A DNA stretch of 64,000 bases from Holophagales bacterium. GTDB lineage: Bacteria > Acidobacteriota > Thermoanaerobaculia > Multivoradales > Multivoraceae. The position numbers and the translations under genes were made by a program. Within the stretch, counting starts at the first letter, position 1. Each line of letters begins with the position of its first letter. The notes under the pieces are model-generated. The model was not told where the DNA came from, did not search any database, and worked only from the letters and a program-made list of their open reading frames with translations. The stretch covers positions 23,800 through 87,799 of the forward strand of contig VYDI01000032.1 of the NCBI GenBank assembly GCA_009843505.1. Reading direction: 5' to 3'. Below are positions 16,615 to 24,262 of the stretch, piece after piece.

Positions 16615-17976
16615 CTATGACCCGGAGCCGATGGCGACCAGGTGACGCCGCGCCCGGAAGTAGATGACGCCGTCCGAGATCGCCGGCGTCGCCATCAGGG
16701 TCTCGCCGATTTCGTTGACGGCCACTTCGTTGAGTTCTTCACCGGCCTCCAGCACGTAGACGTCGCCGTCCTCGCTGTTCATGTAGATACGGCCGCCGGC
16801 CGCGACCGGCGAGGCGGTGAAACCGGAGGCGCCGCGGCCGAGACGCTGCTGCGCCACTCGCTCGCCGCTCTTCCAGTCGAACACGGTGACGACGCCGTTG
16901 TCGAAGCCGAAGTACGCGAGGTCGCCGACCACGATCGGCGTCTGCATGTAGTTCCCGAGCCGCTCGTGGAACCAGAGCATCGCTTCGTGCTCGGGATCGA
17001 TCCCGCCGGCGGCGTTCGGATCGATCGCGTAGACCGGCCGCATCGGGCCATGGGCGCTGGTGATGAGGATCGGACCGTCGTCGCCGGCGCGGATCGGCGT
17101 CGGCACCGGGATGTCGCCGCCGCCCTCGAGACGCCAGAGTTCCTTGCCCGTGTCGAAGTCGTAGCCGCCGATGTGCTGGTAGCCGTTGACGACGATCTGG
17201 CGGCCGCCGTCGCTCCGCGCGAACACGGCGGGCGTGCTCCAGGTGGGAATCTCATCGCGCCCGGTGCGCCAGAGTTCCTCGCCGGTCGCCGCGTCGAGCG
17301 CCGCGAGGAAGGAGTCGTCCTGGACGTCGACCTGGATGATCACGCGGCCGTCGTGGACCAGGGGTGAACTCGCGAACCCCCATTGCGCGGTCTTGACCAT
17401 GAAGAAGCCGGAGTCGAGCACCCCGAACTGGCGGTTCCAGAGCGGGTTGCCTTCCAGGTCGTAGGCGTGGAGCCCTTCGGAGCCGAAGAAGACGACCAGG
17501 ACCTCGCCGTCCGTGGCCGGCGTCGAGTTCGTGTGGGAGGCCTTCGTGTGACGCTTGACCGCCGGCGTACCTTCGAAGGCTGTTTGCTGCCAGAGAAGCT
17601 CACCGCTTCGCTTGTCGTAGGCGAGGACCACGTAGCGCTGCGGCGGCTCGCCCACGACGGGCGCGATGTCGCCGTAGAGGCCGACCTTGAGCGAGGCTTC
17701 CTCACCCTCGGGCACGGACGAGGTCAGGAACAGCCGGTCGCCCCAGACGACGGGACTCGAGTGGCCGAGACCCGGCACGGCGACGCGGAAGAGGACGTTC
17801 TCGCCGCTCTCGACGTTCCAGGTGGCCGGCGGCGTTCCGGTGCCGTTGCCGTCAGCGGCGTTGCCGCGGAAGGACGGCCAGTTGTCCGAGGCGGCGATCG
17901 GGGCCGCGGCTGCGGCGACGAGGGCGGCCGGAACCACCAAGCGTCGGATCTTCAGAGCGGTGGCTTGCATCGTCAT
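16615..17976 (-). CDS. PQQ-like beta-propeller protein, secreted (paralog B)
   Basis: This 453-residue protein is the upstream twin of the following gene: both share NWPSFRGN, PGLGHSSPV, HTKASHTNSTPATDG, LEGGGDIPVPTPIRAGD and DGVIYFRARRHLVA, with differences scattered throughout. The signal peptide is MTMQATALKIRRLVVPAAL and ends about APIAASD. I chose ATG 17976; an in-frame ATG at 18003 would add nine residues without improving the signal sequence, and ATG 17970 is also possible. The pair reads as a recent tandem duplication transcribed together. The biochemical role is unknown. Confidence 0.83.
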   Translation of the reverse strand: MTMQATALKIRRLVVPAALVAAAAAPIAASDNWPSFRGNAADGNGTGTPPATWNVESGENVLFRVAVPGLGHSSPVVWGDRLFLTSSVPEGEEASLKVGLYGDIAPVVGEPPQRYVVLAYDKRSGELLWQQTAFEGTPAVKRHTKASHTNSTPATDGEVLVVFFGSEGLHAYDLEGNPLWNRQFGVLDSGFFMVKTAQWGFASSPLVHDGRVIIQVDVQDDSFLAALDAATGEELWRTGRDEIPTWSTPAVFARSDGGRQIVVNGYQHIGGYDFDTGKELWRLEGGGDIPVPTPIRAGDDGPILITSAHGPMRPVYAIDPNAAGGIDPEHEAMLWFHERLGNYMQTPIVVGDLAYFGFDNGVVTVFDWKSGERVAQQRLGRGASGFTASPVAAGGRIYMNSEDGDVYVLEAGEELNEVAVNEIGETLMATPAISDGVIYFRARRHLVAIGSGS

Positions 17977-18044
17977 GGCTGAAGTATGTGCGATCATCCT
18001 CAAGACTACGTCCTCACGGGAACAGAGTTTGTGGAGGCAGTGAG

Positions 18045-19058
18045 ATGAGTTCGCCGATGAGCGTCTTCTGGGACCCGCGGTGTGAGGAGCACACGGTGCC
18101 GAGGGGGTTTCCGGAGCGGCCGGAGCGTCTGCAGTTGGCGCTGCCGTACCTGAGAGAGCTGGGCTGGGATCTGGTGGAGGCCGGTTCGGACGGGGCGCCG
18201 GGTGGAATGGCGGGCCAGGCCCGACGGCTGGCGGCCCTGGTGCACGATCCCGACTACATCGTACGGATGGAGGCCGCCGTCGCCGAAGTCGCGGCGTCCG
18301 CTGCGGCCGGGAACTTCCCCCTGCGGCCGACGTCGATGCTCGACACGAACGACAACCCGCTTTCGCCCGGGACGGCGGACGCCACCTGGGCCGCGGTCGA
18401 TGCCGCGCTGGCGGCGGGCGACCACGTCATGCTGGGCGCTGGCCACCGGGGGATGAGCGTGACCCGGCCGCCCGGGCACCACTGCGAGCGGGACCGGGCA
18501 ATGGGTTTCTGCTACCTGAACCAGATCGCCATCCTTGCCCAGGGCCTGATCGACGTGCACGGCGTCGAGCGTGTGGCAATCCTGGACTTCGACGTCCACC
18601 ATGGCAACGGGACCCAGCACCTGTTCGATCACCGGGCCGACGTGGCCTACCTGAGCGTCCACCAGTACCCCTTCTACCCCGGTACCGGGGCCGCCAGCGA
18701 GCGGGGGATTGGCGAAGGCGAGGGCACGACGGTGAACGCGCCGCTGCCGGCCGGCAGCGGCGACGACGTCTACGGCGAGGTCATGGCCGATCTGCTGCTC
18801 CCGGCGGTGCGCTCGTTCGACCCGGACGTGCTGCTGGTGTCGGCAGGCTTCGACGCCTGGCGCGACGACCCGATCGCCGGCATGGAGCTGACCGAGGAGA
18901 GCTTCCACCGCTTCGGCGTCGACCTGGCCGAACTGGCGGAGGAGATATGCGGTGGGCGGCTCGTGTCCGTGCTCGAAGGCGGCTACGACCTGAACGCCCT
19001 GCCGCGGTTGATCGACGTCTATCTCCGGGGCACTGTCGGTACGTCGCTGGATGCGTGA
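18045..19058 (+). CDS. Histone-deacetylase-fold amidohydrolase
   Basis: This 337-residue arginase/deacetylase-fold zinc hydrolase has RPPGHHCERDRAMGFCYLN (general-base His pair), LDFDVHHGNGTQ (zinc ligands Asp and His), LSVHQYPFYPG and SAGFDAWRDDPIAGM (second zinc Asp). Bacterial members deacetylate acetylated polyamines, acetoin-related compounds or lysines; the substrate here is unknown. ATG 18045 follows TGGAGGCAGTGAG, a good ribosome site. It diverges from the propeller pair and is followed by the HPF-like gene. Confidence 0.9.
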   Translation: MSSPMSVFWDPRCEEHTVPRGFPERPERLQLALPYLRELGWDLVEAGSDGAPGGMAGQARRLAALVHDPDYIVRMEAAVAEVAASAAAGNFPLRPTSMLDTNDNPLSPGTADATWAAVDAALAAGDHVMLGAGHRGMSVTRPPGHHCERDRAMGFCYLNQIAILAQGLIDVHGVERVAILDFDVHHGNGTQHLFDHRADVAYLSVHQYPFYPGTGAASERGIGEGEGTTVNAPLPAGSGDDVYGEVMADLLLPAVRSFDPDVLLVSAGFDAWRDDPIAGMELTEESFHRFGVDLAELAEEICGGRLVSVLEGGYDLNALPRLIDVYLRGTVGTSLDA

Positions 19059-19120
19059 GGAATCTCGCCCGTCTCCCGGTGCGTTGTACGATGTGACACA
19101 GGAACGGAGGGGCCCAAGCG

Positions 19121-19525
19121 TTGAGAACCAAGCCGAGCTTCCCGATCAGAATACGCACCCAGAACGTCCAGTTGACCGATGACCTGAAGCAGTCGATCGA
19201 GTCCGAGGCGGCGGCGCTGAAGCGCTTCAACTCCCGGATCGTGGACTGCGAAGTGACGATCGCCGGTCCCGGCCGGAATCACCGGGGCGGCCTCGCGTTC
19301 GACGTCGTGGTCAAGGTCGCCCTGCCCGGACCGGACGTGGTGGTCCATCGCTCGGCCGCGGCCTCCATCCCGGTCGCGATCAACCAGTCGTTCGCCACCG
19401 CCCGCCGACGCGTCAAGCGCCAGGCCCATCTCCGCCGCCGCCGGGTGCCGTTCAACCGCACCTCCGGCGTCGGCCGCCGCGGCCGGCCGCGGCGCGGCAA
19501 CGGCCGCCGGCTCGCGCGGGCGTAG
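19121..19525 (+). CDS. HPF/RaiA-family ribosome-associated protein with Arg-rich tail
   Basis: This 134-residue protein has the ribosome hibernation factor fold pattern: IRTQNVQLTDDLKQSIESEAAALKRF, CEVTIAGPGRNHRGGLAFDVVVKVALPGPDVVVH and AINQSFATARRRVKRQ. Such proteins bind the 30S decoding centre in resting cells. The C-terminus (about residues 100-134) is a very basic Arg/Gly tail rather than the dimerisation domain of long HPFs, so it is a short-form relative. The start is TTG 19121, which follows GGAACGGAGGGG. Confidence 0.8.
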   Translation: MRTKPSFPIRIRTQNVQLTDDLKQSIESEAAALKRFNSRIVDCEVTIAGPGRNHRGGLAFDVVVKVALPGPDVVVHRSAAASIPVAINQSFATARRRVKRQAHLRRRRVPFNRTSGVGRRGRPRRGNGRRLARA

Positions 19526-19535
19526 CCGGGTACCC

Positions 19536-19712
19536 GTCGTCAGCGGCTCCGAGGGGGAGGGTCCCAGCGGACGCTTGCGCTCTCTGGGTGAAGGGGGTGC
19601 CGGCGCTCGCTTCGGTCGGCTGCGTTCCGCTGCGGCGTCGGTGACGGGAACGGTCTGGGGAGTCACTTGCCTCCAGCCCGCTGGGACCCTCCCCTTCGGA
19701 GCCGCTGACGAC
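19536..19712. repeat. 35-bp inverted-repeat element (MITE-like)
   Basis: Positions 19536-19570 and 19678-19712 are inverted copies of each other, 34 of 35 bases matching, around a 107-base core. The outer ends begin GTCGTCAGCGGCTCC. There is no ORF in the core with a recognisable product and no clear target-site duplication. It fills most of the 307-base gap between the HPF-like gene and the HNH pair. It could be a miniature transposable element or a long-range hairpin. Confidence 0.65.
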
Positions 19713-19832
19713 TGGACGACGTTGGCGAATGGCGCCAGCAGCGCATGGGCCGCGTGTCAAAGGAACTTGCTAGGGTCCGACAAGATCGTCGGAGAAGCTC
19801 CAGGAGGATGCCCCGGGCGTGGACGCTTGAAG

Positions 19833-20750
19833 ATGGGAGTCAGTCTCGTCGTCGCCGTCACGGACGGCCAGTGGTTCGACCGGCTGCGCCGAAAGCCGGA
19901 ACTGCCGGAGGTGAACTTCTGGGCTCCGAACCCCAGGGGCTTCCGGGCGCTTGAACGCGGCGAGCTCTTTCTGTTCAAGCTGCATGCACCCCACGATGTG
20001 ATCGTGGGAGGCGGCGTCTTCGCGTACGCCAACGTCCTCCCTTGCTCGCTTGCCTGGCACGCGTTTGGCGAGGCAAACGGTGCGGAATCGGCCGAGGAGA
20101 TGCGTCAGAGGATCGTCCGGTACCGCGGTCACGGCGGCGACAGTGGGCGCGACTTCGAGATCGGCTGCCGGATCCTGACCCAGCCCTTCTTCTTCGAAGA
20201 ACCGGACTGGATGGCCGCTCCCAACTGGTCGCGGAACATCGTGTCGCTTAAGACCTACAGCACCGACAACGCGGACGGTCTCCACTTGTGGGAATCGGTC
20301 CAGGACCGTTTGGGCCGCGCGAGCGTCCCGCACTTCGCGGAAGAGGAAGCCCGGTTTGGTGCGCCACAACTGATTCGTCCACGCCTTGGGCAGGGGACGT
20401 TTCGCGTTCTCGTGACGGACATCTATGGGCGCCGCTGCGCGGTCACGAGGGAGCGAACGTTGCCGGCCCTTGAAGCGGCGCACATCCGCCCCTATAGGCA
20501 CGGTGGAACCCATGAGGAACGGAACGGTCTGCTCCTCAGGCGGGACATCCACAGTCTGTTCGATGCGGGCTACGTGACGGTCACGCCGAATCTGAACTTC
20601 GAGGTCAGCGGCCGCATCAAGGAGGAGTTCGAGAACGGTCGGGACTACTACGCGTTGCACGGACGAAGGATCCACGCTCCGGTCGCGGCCAGGCAGAGAC
20701 CCGATCCCGTCGCGCTGACGTGGCACAACGAGAACTGCTTCGTCGGATGA
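19833..20750 (+). CDS. HNH endonuclease with PUA-like N-terminal domain
   Basis: This 305-residue protein has an N-terminal region (about 1-100: VNFWAPNPRGFRALERGELF, HDVIVGGGVFAYANVL) that looks like an EVE/PUA-type sensor of modified bases. The C-terminal HNH nuclease domain has CAVT (202-205), EAAHIRP (His217), NGLLLRRDIHSLFD (Asn231, His240). Proteins of this build are predicted modification-dependent or other restriction endonucleases. ATG 19833 gives the natural start; the frame is open upstream but crosses the inverted-repeat element. The stop overlaps the next gene (ATGA), which encodes a second HNH enzyme, so they form one unit. Confidence 0.82.
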   Translation: MGVSLVVAVTDGQWFDRLRRKPELPEVNFWAPNPRGFRALERGELFLFKLHAPHDVIVGGGVFAYANVLPCSLAWHAFGEANGAESAEEMRQRIVRYRGHGGDSGRDFEIGCRILTQPFFFEEPDWMAAPNWSRNIVSLKTYSTDNADGLHLWESVQDRLGRASVPHFAEEEARFGAPQLIRPRLGQGTFRVLVTDIYGRRCAVTRERTLPALEAAHIRPYRHGGTHEERNGLLLRRDIHSLFDAGYVTVTPNLNFEVSGRIKEEFENGRDYYALHGRRIHAPVAARQRPDPVALTWHNENCFVG

Positions 20751-21682
20751 GCATTCGCGTGAGTTCCGACGTCGACACAGCGAGGCGTCTGGCCGCATTC
20801 GAGCACGTGCAGTTGCTGAACGACGTGCATGGAACCCTCACGGCCAAGGAGCTGCGTCCCGGCTTCACATTCGAGGGAGAGCGGATACCGCTGGTCAATC
20901 CGCAGCGTGGAATCTTCAAGCCGCGGCAAATGCAGCACCTGCTCTCGATCAAGACGGTTGTTCCGCGTCCAGGAGGACGGGTCTGGTACGACGATCAGCT
21001 CACGGCCCACAGCCAGATCTTCGAGAACGAGGAGTCCGTGGATTACGCGTTCATGGGGACGAATCCGAACGCAGCGGACAATCAATGGCTCCGTGAGGCA
21101 TTTGAGAACAACGTCCCGGTCATCTACTTCCTTGGGGTGGCTCCGGGTCGTTACCAGGCGCTGATGCCGACGTTCATTGCGGGCTGGGACAGTGGTGTGC
21201 TAACGGCGAAGTTGGTCTTCGGGCTTCCCGGTCAGCAGGAGGCTGCGACCCCTCAGGGTGCCGTAGAGCGCCGCTATGCGCTTCGCCTTGTGAAGCAGCG
21301 GCTACACCAGACCTCGTTCCGCGAAGCGGTGATCGCGGCCTACAGCGGGCGGTGCGCTGTATCCAAGTTGGCTGAACCGGATCTTCTCGACGCTGCGCAC
21401 ATCATCTCGGACAGGGATGAGCTATTTGGGCAACCTGTGGTTCAGAACGGAATGCCGCTGTCGAAGCTCCACCATGCCGCCTTCGACCGTCACCTGATCG
21501 GTATCGATCCGGACTACGGTTTGCACGTCGCGGAACGACTGCTGGTGCAGAAGGACGGTCCGATGTTGGAGGCGTTGAAGAGGTTGAATGGGAGCAGGAT
21601 TCGCTTGCCTCGTCGGAACGAGGACTTTCCCGACCGCGACCGGCTCGCTCGGCGTTTCGAGCTGTTCAAAGCTGCTGCCTGA
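20747..21682 (+). CDS. HNH endonuclease, COG3440-like predicted restriction enzyme
   Basis: This 311-residue protein carries N-terminal segments typical of predicted restriction endonucleases of this class: RGIFKPRQMQHLLSIKT, YAFMGTNPNAADNQWLREAF and VPVIYFLGVAPGRYQALMPTF. The C-terminal HNH domain has GRCAVSKL, LLDAAHIIS (His218), NGMPLSKLHHAAFDRHL (Asn234, His243). ATG 20747 overlaps the preceding stop by ATGA. No methyltransferase is adjacent, which fits a modification-dependent (type IV-like) system better than classical restriction-modification, but this is inference. Confidence 0.83.
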   Translation: MSIRVSSDVDTARRLAAFEHVQLLNDVHGTLTAKELRPGFTFEGERIPLVNPQRGIFKPRQMQHLLSIKTVVPRPGGRVWYDDQLTAHSQIFENEESVDYAFMGTNPNAADNQWLREAFENNVPVIYFLGVAPGRYQALMPTFIAGWDSGVLTAKLVFGLPGQQEAATPQGAVERRYALRLVKQRLHQTSFREAVIAAYSGRCAVSKLAEPDLLDAAHIISDRDELFGQPVVQNGMPLSKLHHAAFDRHLIGIDPDYGLHVAERLLVQKDGPMLEALKRLNGSRIRLPRRNEDFPDRDRLARRFELFKAAA

Positions 21683-21724
21683 AGCCACGGCCGACGCCGA
21701 CCTTCGGCCGGAGCGTTTCTCCTC

Positions 21725-21768
21725 GCCGCCTGCGGCGGCAGCGGGCGGGGACGCCGGCGCACGCATTG
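21725..21768 (+). repeat. REP-like palindromic repeat, copy 4
   Basis: GCCGCC-TGC-GGCGGC (21725-21739) is followed by GCGGGCG-GGGA-CGCCGGC and a diverged tail GCACGCATT. It lies between the convergent HNH and TPR genes in a 197-base gap that holds no other gene I can support. Confidence 0.5.
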
Positions 21769-21879
21769 TGAGACGCTCTAGCCGAGCACGGCTCCGGGCC
21801 GGAGATCGAGTCGCTGCCGTTGCTGGAGACGGCCCTGCCGGACGTCGGAGCTCAGTTCGCGAGTTGCCAGGTTCCCTAA

Positions 21880-22986
21880 TCAGTAATAGAGATTTGGGCC
21901 AAAATCGGGTATCCGGCCGGCTGCAGCCAGCACGCCCCATCTGTCCAGTGTGGCCTTCGCCCGGTCGGAGTCCCAGAATCTCAAGCAGAGCTTGAAGTAC
22001 TCCAAGACGACCTCTCGTTCGCCGATCTCGAGGAGATCCTTGGCGAGTGACATGTTCGGCCCGAATGAATTGAGCTGGGGTGAACCCGTTGTGTTCCCGG
22101 CGGCAATCAACCGAGATCTCGCTTCTTCGATGTTGCCCGCTCGTAATGCAATCCGACCCAGAACGAGGTTGCCGTGGTGCACACGGTTGCCAGAGTTCCA
22201 TCCTGCCTCAGTGTTTTGCAGCATGAGCTCAGCATAATGATGGGCCTGGTCAAGCTGATCCGCCGAGAACGCTGCCTCCGCCAAGTAGTCTAGAAGTGAA
22301 TCCCGAAGCGAGTCGTCTGCAAGCGCGTACGCCTTTTGAAAGTGCTCCAGCGCCTTCTCAGAAGTCCCCGAATCGCCTCCCTCCGATCCCAGCGCTTCCA
22401 AGCTACTAAGGTGGCCGAGTTTCATCGGCCATTCCGGGTTGGTCGGATCGAGCGACTGGGCCCGCTCCAACATTTCGATGGAGGTCCTACGGTCTCCAAA
22501 CTTAAGGAAAGCGGCCGCGTGTCCCAACAGCCTGGTGTTCTCGGGTTCACGGTCGATCTGACTCATCCAGGCTCTCTTGGCCTCCGAATAGCCCTCCGAG
22601 TCAAGGATGTGGTCTATCTGTGAAGGAGGCGTTCCCAGGATTACCGACTCGGGTGAGTTGCGGATGAACCACAGCGCGTGTTCGCGTTTCGCTTCCTTCG
22701 CTGACTGATCGCGAAACGAACGCGACCCGCCGTAGTAAGCGAGAAGCTGCGTCCGCACGGCTACATCGCTCGGATCCATGGCCAGTTGCGCTTCGAGCGA
22801 TGCGACCTGTTCGGGCGTCAGGTTCCAGGCTGCCACGATGGCATCGTGGACACTCCTGTCGCTGGATGACCGCTCGGGGCTTTCTTCAGCCGGTTCAACG
22901 GATTGCGCGGCAAGAGTCACCGGACAAAGACCAACGACAAGAACCGCGACCGTTTTGAGCATCAGAGGTGTTGAGGTCTTCATCAT
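21880..22986 (-). CDS. Tetratricopeptide-type secreted protein
   Basis: This 368-residue protein has a signal peptide ending VTLAAQS and TPR-like helices, for example AERAQ-type units in IEMLERAQSLDPTNPEWPMKL and ALEHFQKAYALADDSL. Conserved-looking segments near the end (HHGNLVLGRIALRAGNIEEA, PQLNSFGPNMSLAKDLLE, GRIPDFGPNLYY) resemble a TPR family I know mainly from Acidobacteriota. It probably mediates protein interaction in the periplasm; no partner is evident. ATG 22986 is preceded by GGGAGGAGGACC. Codon use is less GC-biased than its neighbours, suggesting a different history. Confidence 0.75.
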   Translation of the reverse strand: MMKTSTPLMLKTVAVLVVGLCPVTLAAQSVEPAEESPERSSSDRSVHDAIVAAWNLTPEQVASLEAQLAMDPSDVAVRTQLLAYYGGSRSFRDQSAKEAKREHALWFIRNSPESVILGTPPSQIDHILDSEGYSEAKRAWMSQIDREPENTRLLGHAAAFLKFGDRRTSIEMLERAQSLDPTNPEWPMKLGHLSSLEALGSEGGDSGTSEKALEHFQKAYALADDSLRDSLLDYLAEAAFSADQLDQAHHYAELMLQNTEAGWNSGNRVHHGNLVLGRIALRAGNIEEARSRLIAAGNTTGSPQLNSFGPNMSLAKDLLEIGEREVVLEYFKLCLRFWDSDRAKATLDRWGVLAAAGRIPDFGPNLYY

Positions 22987-23018
22987 GGTCCTCCTCCCAT
23001 CTCGTCAGAGCTAGTGGC

Positions 23019-23037
23019 ATTCCACCCGCGGTGGAAT
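23019..23037. promoter_or_regulatory. Perfect inverted repeat upstream of TPR gene
   Basis: ATTCCACC-CGC-GGTGGAAT is a perfect 8-bp inverted repeat, 32 bases upstream of the minus-strand TPR gene and about 80 bases after the end of the LLM oxidoreductase gene. It could be an operator for the TPR gene or a terminator hairpin for the upstream gene; no T-run follows. Confidence 0.35.
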
Positions 23038-23118
23038 CTCGTGTCCGAGGATAACTGCTGCGTGTGAAGAGCGGGTGAAGCCGACGCCAGTCCGCCACCG
23101 CTGCTGCGTGGCGATGCC

Positions 23119-24135
23119 CTAGCCCAGCACGATCTCGGCCGCTTGCCGCAGTTCGTGCTTGCTCGCGGCGCCGACCATCAGTGTCGTCACGTCGCTGTCT
23201 TCGAAGGCCTGGAGGCGGTCCCTGATTCGCTCGGGTGGGCCGACGAGGGAGATCTCGTCGGCGAAGTCGTCGGGTACGGCGGCGACGGCTTCTTCGCGCT
23301 TGCCGGTCATGAAGAGTTCCTGGATGCGGAAGGACTCTTCTTCCCAGCCCATGCGGGCCATCAGTTCGCGGTGGAAGTTGCGTTCCTTGGCGCCCATTCC
23401 GCCGACGTAGAGGGCGAGGGACTGCTTGATCGGTAGCAGGGCCTCGGCGACGTCGTCGTGGACGCGGAGGCGGGCGCCGTAGGGGACTTCGAAGTCGTCG
23501 CGCCTGCCGGCCAGGGACTCGGCATAGACCTCGGGCCGGTAAGGCGAGTAGTAGAGGGGCAGCCAGCCGCTGCAGAGTTCGGCGGCGAGGGCCACGTTCT
23601 TCGGACCCTCGGCGCCGAGGTAGATGGGCAGGTCGGAGCGGAGAGGGTGGACGATCGAGCGGAGCGGCTTGCCGAGTTCCCAGGAGCCTGCTCCGGTGTA
23701 GGGGAGCGGGTAGTGCTCGCTGTGCTGGGTGACCGGTTCCTCGCGGGCGAGGATCTTCTGGATGATCTCGATGTAGGCGCGGGTGCGGGACAGCGGCTTG
23801 CCGAACGGCTGTCCGTACCAGCCCTCGACGACCTGGGGGCCGGAGACGCCGAGGCCGAGGATGACGCGGCCGTTGGAGAGGTGGTCGAGTGTCATCGCGT
23901 GCATCGCGGTGGCGGCCGGTGTACGCGCGGAGATCTGCGCGATGCCGGTGCCGAGGCGGATCTTCGAGGTATGGGCGCCGATCCAGGCCAGGGGCGTGAA
24001 CACGTCCGAGCCCCATGCCTCCGCGGTGAAGACGCAGTCGTAGCCGAGGGCCTCCGCCTCGATGGCGACATCGAGGAAATCGGGGCGCGGTCCCGCGCCC
24101 CAGTAGCCGAGTTGAAGTCCTAGTTTCAGCGCCAT
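23119..24135 (-). CDS. LLM-class F420-dependent oxidoreductase
   Basis: This 338-residue luciferase-like TIM-barrel protein begins MALKLGLQLGYWG and has AEALGYDCVFTAEAWGSDVFT, RLGTGIAQISARTPAATAMHA, LDHLSNGRVILGLGVSGPQV and PIYLGAEGPKNVALAAELCSGW, the usual pattern of F420-dependent (mycobacterial-type) members. The reaction is transfer of hydride between coenzyme F420 (or FMN) and an unknown substrate. ATG 24135 is chosen because the frame open upstream to 24327 crosses a palindromic repeat and lacks family similarity. Confidence 0.85.
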   Translation of the reverse strand: MALKLGLQLGYWGAGPRPDFLDVAIEAEALGYDCVFTAEAWGSDVFTPLAWIGAHTSKIRLGTGIAQISARTPAATAMHAMTLDHLSNGRVILGLGVSGPQVVEGWYGQPFGKPLSRTRAYIEIIQKILAREEPVTQHSEHYPLPYTGAGSWELGKPLRSIVHPLRSDLPIYLGAEGPKNVALAAELCSGWLPLYYSPYRPEVYAESLAGRRDDFEVPYGARLRVHDDVAEALLPIKQSLALYVGGMGAKERNFHRELMARMGWEEESFRIQELFMTGKREEAVAAVPDDFADEISLVGPPERIRDRLQAFEDSDVTTLMVGAASKHELRQAAEIVLG

Positions 24136-24165
24136 GGGGCCGCACCCTAGCGCAGCAGGATCGTC

Positions 24166-24219
24166 GCCGCTACGCGGCCCAGCTTCCTGGAAGCCGGCGA
24201 GGACGCCGGCGCACTCAGT
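24166..24219 (+). repeat. REP-like palindromic repeat, copy 5
   Basis: GCCGC-TAC-GCGGC (24166-24178) is followed by GCCGGCG-AGGA-CGCCGGC (24193-24210) and the tail GCACTCAGT. The layout and spacer match copy 2 closely, including GGAAGCCGGCGAGGACGCCG. It lies in the divergent gap between the LLM and aminotransferase genes. Confidence 0.6.
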
Positions 24220-24262
24220 TCCTGCCGCGCCAGTTCCTGGCAGCGCTTGATAGCTTGCGGCC

